Positions 1 through 8,284 of a DNA stretch of 20,707 bases are shown here, one piece after another. Numbering within the stretch: position 1 is the first letter of the stretch; the number at the start of each line of letters is the position of its first letter. A program made the position numbers and the translations under genes. The stretch covers positions 13,976 through 34,682 of the forward strand of contig NWUY0300036104.1 in the NCBI GenBank assembly GCA_004151065.3. Direction: 5' to 3'. The DNA is from Larix sibirica (Eukaryota; Streptophyta; Pinopsida; Pinales; Pinaceae). A model generated the notes under the pieces. The model was not told where the DNA came from and searched no databases. It saw only the letters and a program-made list of their open reading frames with translations.

Positions 1-60
1 ATACCGGGGCGATTTGAGTGCCCCATATCCCACGCCCGAGTTGAGCATCTCATCCATCCC

Positions 61-225
61 AAATTTTTATTTTTAAAATAATATATTAAATCAACTTAGG
101 TCACATGTCACGTCAAAAAATTTATTTTTAAATAATATATTAAATCAACTTAGGTCACATGTCACGTTAAAAATTTTATTTTTAAAATAATATATTAAAT
201 CAACTCAGATCACATGTCACGTCAA
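61..225. repeat. Tandem repeat, three units of 54-55 bp
   Basis: Three successive units share an AT-rich half (AATAATATATTAAATCAAC) followed by a motif containing GTCACATGTCACGT. The same internal base falls at 92, 146 and 201, which gives a period of 54-55 bp. Units differ by a few substitutions and small indels in the A/T runs. A single diverged unit recurs at about 2218-2270. The repeat is non-coding and I see no protein frame in it. Confidence 0.85.
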
Positions 226-795
226 AGTTAGGCACTAGCATCACACCTCTCTTATACTAGGCTAGAAAATGCATTGAAGACTAAATCCTCTTTGCACTAT
301 GTGCCAACTATGAATAAGGAAATTTGCTATTAGGTGGGGGATCTAAAGATGCTCGCAGGCTTGACTCGCATAACTATAAGTGGGCCCCGCATATGCATAT
401 GGGAAGCTGTCTAATAAATAAAAAGGAGTTTTTCTTCCTTTAAGATTGTTTCAGTCCGACTCAATAAGTTTCCAATTGATCGTTTTAACGTATGTAACAT
501 AATAGTAGGGGTAGATAGGAAAGAGCTCACATTGTAGGAATTCCTCTTTTCTATCTATAAAAAGTCAACATTTAAGCCATATATTTCGATGCTTTACCAG
601 GTATTTAATAATAGGGCTAACTCATTTGAATAGCTAGGGTGAACGGATTCGAAACTTGCTCTCTTAAACCTTGACTATTCCAAAATACAAAATCAAAGAG
701 ACTTAGAACTGCAAACCACTGGTATTTAGAAATCATGGATAAAACTCCAAATCTATGTGCATATGACTTAGATGTCTACCACAGTGTGTGTATGT
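61..795 (+). repeat. Dispersed direct repeat, copy 1 (with about 300 bp of extra sequence)
   Basis: Two parts of this stretch, about 61-330 and 640-790, match 2213-2506 in the same order and orientation. Shared landmarks are TTAGGCAC after the tandem unit, the stretch around CTCCAAATCTATGTGC, and a GATGTC-type end that passes into a simple repeat (GT-rich here, GA-rich in copy 2). The segment at about 330-640 has no counterpart in copy 2, so it was inserted here or deleted there. The identity looks well below that of a recent duplication. I recognise no coding content, so it is probably an old non-autonomous element or an LTR-like repeat. Confidence 0.6.
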
Positions 796-796
796 G

Positions 797-1065
797 TACT
801 ACAACAAGATAGGTCATTAATACCTTTTTAGCAGAAGATTTTAGTCTTAACTTCTTTTTAATTCGACACCACTGCTCGATGCTAAAGTTGGTGCTAAATG
901 GCATTTCAAAATAACATTGTGTTTAGCTTCCTTTTTAGTGTTGACTTAAGCTTCTTTTTTAACATTGGGTTTAACTTTTTAGTGTTGGCTTTAACTTCAT
1001 TTTTAGTGTCAACTTTAGTGTCCTTTTTAGCGCCGACATTAGATTCCTTTTTAGCGTCAATTGTC
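797..1065. mobile_element. CACTA (En/Spm)-like terminus with degenerate subterminal repeats
   Basis: At 797-809 the sequence TACTACAACAAGA resembles the CACTACAAGAAAA-type terminal inverted repeat of plant CACTA transposons. It is followed by degenerate copies of a TTTTTAGTGTTGAC-like motif at about 931, 975, 999, 1022 and 1046, roughly 24 bp apart, and inverted GCTAAA-type motifs near 880-897. Clustered short subterminal repeats of this kind are typical of CACTA ends. No transposase frame is present. The opposite terminus is not convincing; CTTTTTGTGATAG near 1391 is at best a relic. A 71-codon frame at 898-1113 is just translation of these repeats. Confidence 0.4.
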
Positions 1066-1079
1066 TATAAATTAAAATT

Positions 1080-1519
1080 TATAAAAATTACAATAGAAAA
1101 TAGTAAAAAATGAAAATTGGTAAAGGAATGTTGAGATTGAAATCCATATCACTTGCCAACAGGTAGGAGCTCTACTTGAGCTACATTCCCACAAAAATAT
1201 GTCATTTAAAGTGTATATATGAACTGGGACTAAACTAACCTAGTGCAAATTAGAATTTATGGAAACAAAAACAGAAACATGGTAAAAAAATGAAAACAGA
1301 AATGGAAAAGGGAATGACGAGGTTTGTATACACAGTCATATGTATAACACATAAATTTACAATATAATTTTGGATACAAAGATCTATAGCTCTTTTTGTG
1401 ATAGTTGTATAAAAAATTGCAAAATGTGATTTTGGAAGTTGTAATTTTTTGCTAAAATAACATAACTTTTATTTTTTTAACTTACCAAAAACCTTTACAA
1501 ATGGATGACTTTTTTTGCT
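1080..1519. other. AT-rich stretch without recognisable gene
   Basis: This stretch holds A- and T-rich sequence with no long reading frame, no RNA gene and no clear repeat. It separates the CACTA-like repeats from the first SINE copy. Confidence 0.6.
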
Positions 1520-1742
1520 TTTTCCAAGGAACAACCTCGCGAAAAACCCTATGAGTACTTCCCCATGATTCATGGATGGTAAACAAAGTAAACTATCTGC
1601 CCTAATTATGGTGCCTAACCCAATGGGGACATCGAGTGAGGCCCTCACCATTCATATAGATAACCAATCCAGGGACATGAACCCATGACCTCCTACTTGC
1701 AACTAACAACACTCAACCATTCGAGCTAGCCCAACGAGCTTT
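1520..1742 (-). mobile_element. tRNA-derived SINE, copy A
   Basis: Read on the minus strand, the head resembles a tRNA gene. An A-box-like TAGCTCGAATGG lies at 1717-1728 and a B-box-like GGTTCATGTCC at 1673-1683, at about the spacing found in tRNA genes (internal RNA polymerase III promoters). A body follows that is shared with copy B (matching around CACCATAATTAGGGCAGA and CATCCATGAATCATGGGGAAG) and with copy C. The 3' side ends in A-rich sequence near 1520. The head does not fold as a clean functional tRNA, so this is a SINE and not a tRNA gene. No convincing target-site duplication was seen. Confidence 0.7.
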
Positions 1743-1942
1743 TTTTTCGATGAATAATCTTAGGGAAAACCATCTGATTACTTCCCCATGATTGATGGAT
1801 GGTGAATAGGGTAAATTGTCGGCCTTGATTATGGAGGCTAACCTCAAACGGATCAAGAGAGTCGAACTTGTGACCTCCCCAAATTTGGGGGATATATCTA
1901 ACGCCTGGCTCATGACCGCTTGAGCTTACCCTCAGGGCTAAA
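1743..1942 (-). mobile_element. tRNA-derived SINE, copy B, abutting copy A head to tail
   Basis: On the minus strand an A-box-like TAAGCTCAAGCGG (1916-1928) and a B-box-like AAGTTCGACTC (1859-1869) precede a body similar to copy A, ending in a short A run (T run at 1741-1748 on the plus strand). The 3' A tail of copy B runs directly into the tRNA-like head of copy A. The part equivalent to the anticodon arm differs from copy A and contains the perfect palindrome CCCCAAATTTGGGG (1877-1890). Copies A and B therefore share their body and tail better than the middle of the head. Confidence 0.65.
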
Positions 1943-2212
1943 TAGATGACTTACATGAATGTTTTTTAAACAAAAAATTCTTTTTTGGGGAGAAATATTC
2001 TATGAATCACTGTAGAATCATCATAACTCTAAATCTATTAAGCACAAAGAGGTATAAAAAACAAAATTGAAATGTGAAGTTATCGACACTCAAAAGATCC
2101 CAAATTTAGATGGATCTACATTGTTGTGTGTGTTTATTAATGCTTGGTATTTGTTTCTTCAATTTTATTTTTACATCTAGGAATTGATATATTTTTACAT
2201 CGCATCAATCTT

Positions 2213-2506
2213 GGATTTTTTTTTTTAATAATATATTACATCAACTTACGTCACATGTCACATCAATATTAGGCACAAACATTACACACCTCTTTCATAC
2301 TAAGCTATATAATGCACTTGAGAAAAAATATCTTTACACTATTTTCCAATTGCGAATAGGGAAACACTAGACACTCTTTTAAACATGCTCTATTAAACCT
2401 CAACTATTCCCAAAAACAAAAAATAAAAAGACTTAGAATTGAAAATTGGTCTTTACAAATCATTGATAATACTCCAAATCTATGTGCCCATGAGATAGAT
2501 GTCCAC
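2213..2506 (+). repeat. Dispersed direct repeat, copy 2
   Basis: This is the diverged second copy of the segment at 61-795. It has one tandem unit (TCACATGTCACATC core) where copy 1 has three. It shares the TTAGGCAC, CACACCTCTTTCATACTA and CTCCAAATCTATGTGC landmarks and lacks the roughly 300 bp found in copy 1 at about 330-640. The preceding 1943-2212 is AT-rich and holds nothing I recognise. Confidence 0.6.
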
Positions 2507-2541
2507 GAGAGAGAGAGAGAGGTTTCATATATATATATATA
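2507..2541. repeat. (GA)n then (AT)n microsatellites
   Basis: A pure GA tract (2507-2521) and a pure AT tract (2527-2541) lie between the end of the dispersed repeat and the 5' end of LINE-A. Confidence 0.9.
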
Positions 2542-2730
2542 AGGTGGCGCGATGGAGCTCTACAGTTCGGGGAGGAGTTTCGATGCTTGAAAGTTAATTT
2601 TTCCTTCTTGTCTTTTTAATGGAGAATGTTGCGCAATCAATTGATTTGTACTGGGAGAAAGCGATTTTTATTAAACCTTATATTCACATTATTAGGGAGG
2701 CGCCATTTCTAAGTCTGAGGTTACTGCAAT

Positions 2731-4267
2731 ATGATTATCAATGATGTCGATTATGAGGAGGACCCATAGATCGGTCCAATTTTTTGTTCGGATTAGGAAA
2801 TAAAGTGTAAGGACTTGGATATGGCACCTCCTAGCGAGATCTCTCCCTTGCGCGAGATGACATCGACTGTTTTACACCTTAATGCAACCACCACTGGGCA
2901 TGATTGAATTGACAACAGTAATCAAAATCCTCAGCAGATTCGAGGTCCGAAGAAATCCAGAGGAATTCAGGCTAAGAAAGGATATGTTGAATTATTTGTT
3001 GGGAGAGACATACAGATAGAAGAAATTCCGTATTACCTGTCTTCTACCCTGGTTGGGAGATTTTTTGGGAAGGTAGTAGGAAGGGTTGCTCTGCGAAGTT
3101 GGATGGATCCAAATTGGAACCCATGGTTGGGGTATTCGTCGGATTTCCACATTCTACGTCATGGTTGATTTTTAATTAAGGTCCAAAAGGAGGAACATGG
3201 TCCAAAGTTATTAGAACACAATTGGAAATGGAGGTCGTCTAGATTGATACTGAAGAAGTGGCACATTGGATTTAATGCAAGGAAGGAGCCACATAATATC
3301 CAACAGGTGTGGGTGATAATGCCAGGGCTTCCTATGGTCTTCTGGTAGAAACCAATACTGGAGGATATATGTAATAAGCTTGGCAAATTCATAGCCCTAG
3401 AGGATGACTAGGAGGTGAAAATTGATAGAAGATGTGTAAGGATTTTGGTAGAAATGGGCATGCGAGACTGTTTGTATGAATAAATTAAAATTGAAATGCA
3501 TGGGAGTACGTGGAATCAAATGTTAGAATATTGGAAGATATCATTGCATTGCTTTAGCTGCCGCAAGGTGGGACATCTGCAAAAGGACTCTACAGCTACG
3601 CAGGATAGTCCTCGCTTCAAAAAAATTTGCGTAAGGAAAGATCGATCTCCCCCAATCCAACACATAACATAAGGTGGTAGCTTTGAGGAGGGTGGCGAGA
3701 TTAAGGATCAGTTGAAGGACGTGGGTGATTTATGCATGACAAAGACGACTTCCTCGAAAATGAAGGAAAAAATGGTTGATATGGCAAAAAGTGAAGAAAG
3801 TCAGCATCAAGTTGTGGATATGAGCAGGTCCTGTTCCGGCTCAAAGGACCCTCCGGTCAATTATGAAGGTAAAAAAATTGTGTCATTAGCTGATGATTCT
3901 TTATATTTTGTTAATGATGTAAATAAACGAAATGAGAAAGGAAGAACGGGTGCGAGCGAGTCTACCCCTCTTTACTCTCCCCTGAGTCCCCCGCCATGAC
4001 CAAAAAGCAGGATGAAAGAGCAGAATGTTAAACCTCTTGCTATTATAAAGAGAGCGTATGACCTAAGATACAAAGCTCTTTCAAAAGATGAGGTGGAATT
4101 AGTCTCCATGGGGGGCTTAGCTTCCAATCAACCTCTTAAGGTGCAATTAGGAAGGAAGTCTTATTTCTAAGGCACAAAAACAAACAGCTTTGGAGATTAA
4201 GCAAGATAAACAAGCTACTATTAGTCGGGGTCTTAGAGTTGAAAAGGCCCTAAACAAGGGTCCTTAA
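2731..4267 (+). pseudogene. LINE-A ORF1 remnant: DUF4283-like domain and CCHC zinc knuckle
   Basis: One frame runs from an ATG at 2731 to 4170 and continues in a second frame to a stop at 4265-4267. It shows a DUF4283-type region of plant LINE ORF1 proteins (motif VWVIMPGLPMVFW, about 3307-3345). A CCHC knuckle follows at 3550-3591 (CFSCRKVGH), in which the final Cys is replaced by Ser. The C-terminal part is charged and Ser/Pro-rich. ORF1 proteins of this family are nucleic-acid-binding chaperone-like partners of ORF2 in the retrotransposition particle. Nine in-frame stops (2767, 2794, 2905, 3166, 3346, 3409, 3481, 3670, 3997) and a frameshift near 4150 make it non-functional. The start at 2731 is the most upstream ATG in frame. 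Confidence 0.8.
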
Positions 4268-5164
4268 TGTTAGCCCTCTCTTTCAATACTAGGGGGCCTG
4301 GGGAGGATCTAAGATAACCACCCTCAAAAGGTTGGTGAATAATGTAAAACCGTCAGTTCTATTAATACAATAAACAATGTTGGAAGGAATAAAAGCTTAG
4401 GAGATAATGAGTTTGTGGTTAAAAGAATGGAAAAGGAAATCAATTGATGTTGTAGGTCATTCAAGAGTTTTACTTTTGGCCTGGATCCCAGGGTTGACAA
4501 TTGCTTCGGTTTCATTAAGAGTCGGATATTAATACTATCTTAGAGGACAGTGAGATTGGAGAGACTTTTTCAATTTTAAATGTTTATGGTCCTTTTTATG
4601 ACAGACGTCCTTTTTGGGGTCTCTGTGCAATTCTAGAGCTTTGGAGTCATTGAATATGATCCTAGGAGGGGATTTGGATCTAACTCTTTCAGTCAAAGAG
4701 ATATGGGGGAATATTGCAAGGTGCGACTCTCTAAGACAAATTTTTTGCACTCTCTTTGAAGATAGAGGGTTGATCGATGTTCAACCCTTGAAATTAGAAC
4801 TAACCTGGAGAAATAAAAGAAAAGGTGATCGGGCGATCTCCAAATGGTTTGATCGGTTCCGGATCTCGGAGAATCTAGTAAATGGACAATTGGTAATTCA
4901 ATCGAATGTTGAATCAGGTGGCCTCTTAGATCACAGGCCGATAGTGTTATCAATCAAGGTTCTGGAGCAAAAACCCCCAACTCCTTTCAAATTCAATCCA
5001 TTATGGTTGGAAGAGGAAGGTTATAAAACCCTAGTTATGGAGACTTGGAAACCATTAAGAGAGACTCGTCCATCCTTTAAGACTCGTTTGATAATATTAT
5101 CCCATGTCATAATTCTATTTTCCAAACAAAGCCAGGTGAAAGATTTCAATTTTAAGCGGATATT
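4267..5164 (+). pseudogene. LINE-A ORF2 remnant: apurinic-type endonuclease domain
   Basis: An ATG at 4267 overlaps the ORF1 stop (TAATG), as expected for a downstream ORF2, and opens with an NTRGPG stretch comparable to the WNCRGLG start of LINE endonucleases. Later motifs include NVYGPF (about 4579), GGDLDL (about 4662, the GGDFN position), LTWRNKR (about 4801) and a damaged SDHRP motif read as LLDHRPIV (about 4924). At least two frameshifts and several stops break the first third; 4614-5183 is open. Such endonucleases nick the target DNA for target-primed reverse transcription. The match ends near 5110-5164, before any reverse transcriptase. Confidence 0.8.
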
Positions 5165-6057
5165 TCACTTCCAGATTTTATAGAACCACCATTTCCCCTC
5201 AAAATCAACAAATGATAAAGAAATAGCATCATGGGCTAGTTTTACACTAACATGGCCATTTGAGCCCTTCCAGGACCACACTATCTCATCTTCTTTATCT
5301 GTTAGTCTAACACTAACATGCCTTAAACCTGTAATATAAGAATCCCATTCAGTTGTTAACTCACCCACAAGGCCTAAATCTTCTTCAAGCATCCAATAAG
5401 ATTCTAATTTCTCCTCATAATCTGATTTCTTTACCTATGCTAACTTCCTGAAGCCATTCATTGAAATAAAGTAGATGAGAGGATGCGATAGCTTGTAGAA
5501 ATCCTCACCCCCCGGAAAGGTGTCAATCCCAAGGAGAACCTACTTCCCATTCCTATTCTCTAGGTCAACCAAGAACCAAGCCAACGATAAGACTTCACAA
5601 ATCCACTCTAGAAGTTTGAAGCTTTTGCAACAAATTTTTTCTTGAGGTATTTGGCCTTCAAGATCTCACTCCACAAACCATATCCAAAGAGGCCTCTCCA
5701 AAGGTTTTTTAGACTTAAAGCGAGAATAAACCAAAGAAGGTTTTTTATTTCCCATCTCCCCAATATCTTTGTTAGGGGAATCTTCTCCAAATTGACTAAA
5801 TGGATTCTTTCCCTATTCAAATTCCCTGACCATAGAAATTATATCATTATTTCCTCAAAGTATTTGATATGGATACTAGAATCTTAGCTAAAGATAATTG
5901 TCAGTAAACTGGAATTCTTTCCAGTACTTATTTGACTAATGTCGTCCTGCCACCCAATGTAAGCCACCTGTAACACCAGTTACCAATCCTTTTATCCACT
6001 TTCCTCACAAGCCACAACCAGTCTTGCTTTAAATATTTATTTGGCTTGAAAATGAAG
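5165..6057 (-). pseudogene. LINE-B ORF2 fragment: C-terminal part of reverse transcriptase, up to the zf-RVT region
   Basis: On the minus strand, reading from 6057 down, the translated sequence follows the plant LINE region downstream of the RT palm. NWCYRWLTLGGRTTLVK (about 5970) comes first, then LSLAKI, then LWRGLFGYGLWSEILKAKY (about 5690). The final segment is KEDEIVWSWKG and VDFEGKWWFYKIWK (ending at 5165), which is where the zf-RVT domain would begin. Several stops and frame changes interrupt it, including a TGA in place of Trp near 5911. Both ends are truncated, with no RT palm and no zinc finger or RNase H. It faces LINE-A tail to tail, so it may be an inverted part of the same element or an independent copy. 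Confidence 0.75.
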
Positions 6058-6239
6058 ACGGTCACATAATACATTATATGTTATGTTGTTATATCATATG
6101 TTATATTTTAACTTTGAGATGTACTTCAAGTGGAAAAGAATATTGTTTTAAAATTTTGAACAAATTTAGATTTTTAATTTTTTTATAAATAAATTATTTT
6201 TTATATATCAAATATATGCTTTTGTATTATAAGTAGGGT

Positions 6240-7125
6240 TTTCATAAACCCTTCAGAGAAAGCCTCATTGTTCCTATTTTTAAAAGTGGAGATAAAAACA
6301 ATCCATCTAGTTATCAAATCATTATGATTCGCCCTCTTTTAGCCAAGTTATATGGAATTGTTTTCTAAAAGAAGATCAACATATGACTAGAAATTCATGG
6401 AAAAGGAGCTAAAGGCAATGCAAGATTTAGGAGCTATCATTCAACTATGGACCACCTTGTTGTCATAATAATAAAACCAATCTTATGTGTTGGTTTGTTT
6501 ACTTTAAAAAATCATTTGACACGCTTCCCATAACTAACCTTTGGAATAGATTAGAAGAGCTAAAAGTCCCTTTCGAGTTGAGAGTTGTTGCGATAAGATT
6601 ATATGAGAAGGTTGTTGTCAAGTTTAGGAACTCTGAGGGCTAGTAAGAAGAAATTAATTGTAATATAGGAGTCAATCAAAGTTGTCTCCTATCCCCTACC
6701 ATTTTTTGTATATACATTGACAAGCTAGAGGGTTGTTTGGAAAACATAGGTTGTACTAACACAACTTTGGTTGGTATATCCATCATCCTTCTTCTTTGCG
6801 TTGACGACATTGTTCTTATGATGATGAGTCCATATGATCTCGACAAGCAACTCAAAATTCTCAAGGATTTTTTCTCTAGTACGAGTATGATTATTAACAT
6901 AAACAAAACACAGGTTGTGATAATCAAATCCCAAAAAATCAGTTATGTTAATTTCTTGTATGACAACAACAACTACGAGGAAGTGAATTCACACAAATAT
7001 CTCAGAATCAATCTTCATCACAAGCTCAACTGGAACTATAGCATTGAGAAAATGATTAATGGAGGGTGGAAAGCTTATTTGAAAAAAATTGTNATTGTAC
7101 TCCTTGATAGACTAAGTTGAGTTTA
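6240..7125 (+). pseudogene. RTE-like non-LTR retrotransposon reverse transcriptase remnant
   Basis: A second, different LINE class. The order of motifs is that of a non-LTR reverse transcriptase: ESLIVPIFKSGDKN (from 6258), STMDHLV, FVYFKKSFDTLP (6494-6526, motif A), GVNQSCLLSPTIF (about 6670-6708), CVDDIVLM (6797-6820, motif C) and KYLRINLHHKLNWN (about 6997). The frame from 6737 to 7118 is open, while upstream there are several stops and a frameshift between about 6470 and 6482. Motif A has Tyr in place of the catalytic Asp (6500-6502), and motif C reads CVDD where YADD is usual. No endonuclease or 3' end is seen. The ambiguous base N at 7093 lies in this region. Assignment to the RTE clade is from memory of family style and not from a search. 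Confidence 0.7.
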
Positions 7126-7161
7126 TTGCACCGAGAGGAGCGAGGTGCTCTACAACCCAAT

Positions 7162-7235
7162 ATGGGGGAGATGTTGTCATGTACGTAACGTAACACTACA
7201 ATAAAAAAAATAAAAATAAAAAATAAAAAAAAATA
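7162..7235 (+). other. Possible polypurine tract and LTR start, followed by A-rich tract
   Basis: ATGGGGGAGA followed immediately by TGTTGTCATG (about 7162-7181) has the form of an LTR-retrotransposon polypurine tract next to a 3' LTR beginning TG. An A-rich tract interrupted by T follows at 7200-7235. No matching 5' LTR, internal coding region or downstream CA end was recognised, so this is tentative. An A-rich LINE tail is the alternative reading. Confidence 0.2.
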
Positions 7236-7239
7236 CATG

Positions 7240-7699
7240 TCGACTCATTAAATAAAAGATTATGAAAATTAATTTAAAAAATCTATGTCCACGTGTAAAA
7301 TAAAAAAAAACTTAAACTCAAATCTATCAAGAAAGAGAGGGACCAAATTTCTTGAGTATAAGATTAAAAAAAATTACACCTTAAGAAATTGGATCCCTCT
7401 AGATCCAGATTTAAGATAGATATATACTGGTTAAAACAACATACCACTTAAACAAGATTGACATAAAAAAACCATATATTCACTAAATCATTGGAAAGTT
7501 GAGGAAAAAAGATGATATTTAAAATATTAAAGAGAAAACATCGACTTCACAATCTCTGAATGCCTATGAAATCTACATCTCCAAAATGGGTATAACGTGG
7601 AGTTGGATGCTATGACCTAGAGTTAAGATAACATGATGTGAATATATTAAAAAGATTCTAACTAATGAACATATTATTATCTCCCCATTCCATCGCAAT
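7240..7699. other. AT-rich stretch without recognisable gene
   Basis: Mostly A-rich sequence with no long reading frame and no repeat that matches elsewhere in the window. If the LTR reading at 7172 is right, part of it would be LTR. Confidence 0.5.
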
Positions 7700-8115
7700 C
7701 ACGTAGAATGACGGTTTTATTATTTATATCAGCCGACTTTTCGAAGCCTATCATGATGCGAATATCTTACGTGTTGACCATCAAAACAGTGGCCAAAACG
7801 GGCCACACTGCACAGGGGCTCACTCTCCCTCTCGCTGGTACTTGTCACCTGCATTTTCCGGTCGCTGTCACTGCATTTAAATTCAATCCTCACTTTCGGG
7901 TGAACCAACCAAAATGAAGCAATCCATATACAGAGTTGAATCAACTGCCAAACTTCCAACGTCCATTGGGTACACAGCCTTCAATAATCCCATCAAAATA
8001 TATCTGCACTTATCTGTTTGTGATTTTCTGAAACATTTTGTGTACCAGTCAAATAATATTATTGGTTCTACCAATTTAAATGAATATCCAATAATAAAAA
8101 AAATTGTAAATTAGT
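7700..8115 (+). promoter_or_regulatory. GC-elevated, promoter-like stretch with two short open frames
   Basis: Against the AT-rich background, 7770-7880 is clearly richer in G+C and keeps several CpG dinucleotides. It contains ACGTGTTGACC (about 7770, with an ACGT core and a W-box-like TTGAC) and an inverted repeat GTGGCC-AAAACG-GGCCAC (7789-7806). CT-rich sequence, a CATTTAAATT stretch (about 7873) and an ATG in good context (AAAATGAAG, 7914) follow. That ATG opens a 66-codon frame (7914-8114); another 69-codon frame (7708-7917) overlaps it. I recognise neither protein. The stretch could be a relic of a gene promoter and first exon, or LTR sequence. No transcription can be inferred from sequence alone. 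Confidence 0.25.
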
Positions 8116-8153
8116 ATATATATAAATTCACAACACAGGATATAAAGATTTAT

Positions 8154-8272
8154 AGAGGACATCAAATGAGGCTCACAATATTCATAGAGGTAGTCAACCC
8201 TAGGACATGATCCTCTGTGATCTCCTATTTGCAATTCATAACACTCAACCACTTGAGCTAACCCATCGGCCT
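8154..8272 (-). mobile_element. tRNA-derived SINE, copy C (3'-truncated)
   Basis: On the minus strand the head has an A-box-like TTAGCTCAAGTGG (8249-8261) and a B-box-like GGATCATGTCC (8203-8213). The body that follows aligns with copy A through TATGAAT...GTGAG...CCTCA...GATGTCC and ends near 8154, so about half of the body and the tail are missing. A short CA repeat lies just upstream of the head (8272-8283 on the plus strand). It is the same family and orientation as the copies at 1520-1942. Confidence 0.65.
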
Positions 8273-8284
8273 ACACACACACAT

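Larger units (their letters stand above)
2542..5164 (+). mobile_element. L1-type LINE, 5' part (LINE-A): leader, ORF1, endonuclease
   Basis: This is a plus-strand plant L1-type LINE. A GC-richer leader (2542-2730) precedes an ORF1 remnant and the endonuclease portion of ORF2. It stops at about 5164, where coding similarity switches to the minus strand. The reverse transcriptase, zinc-finger and RNase H regions are absent from this copy. It lies directly after the AT microsatellite. Target-site duplications could not be assigned because the 3' end is missing. Confidence 0.8.

Noticed and set aside
6-24. Inverted repeat GGGGC/GCCCC at the window edge
   Set aside because: Five-base arms are too short to be meaningful, and the sequence is cut by the window start.
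61-225. CRISPR-like array
   Set aside because: The units are contiguous with no unique spacers, in a eukaryotic repeat context. It is a simple tandem repeat.
898-1113. 71-codon reading frame rich in Phe, Leu and Ser
   Set aside because: It is a translation of the degenerate CACTA-type subterminal repeats and has no independent support.
1673-1740. tRNA gene on the minus strand
   Set aside because: A and B boxes are present but the arms do not pair well and the sequence continues into a body shared with other copies. It is a SINE head.
3159-3392. Minus-strand 77-codon frame
   Set aside because: It is antisense to the DUF4283-like part of LINE-A ORF1.
4535-4953. Minus-strand frames at 4535-4750 and 4693-4953
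   Set aside because: They lie antisense to the LINE-A endonuclease, whose motifs read on the plus strand.
5642-5887. Plus-strand 81-codon frame
   Set aside because: It is antisense to the LINE-B ORF2 fragment, which carries the recognisable motifs.
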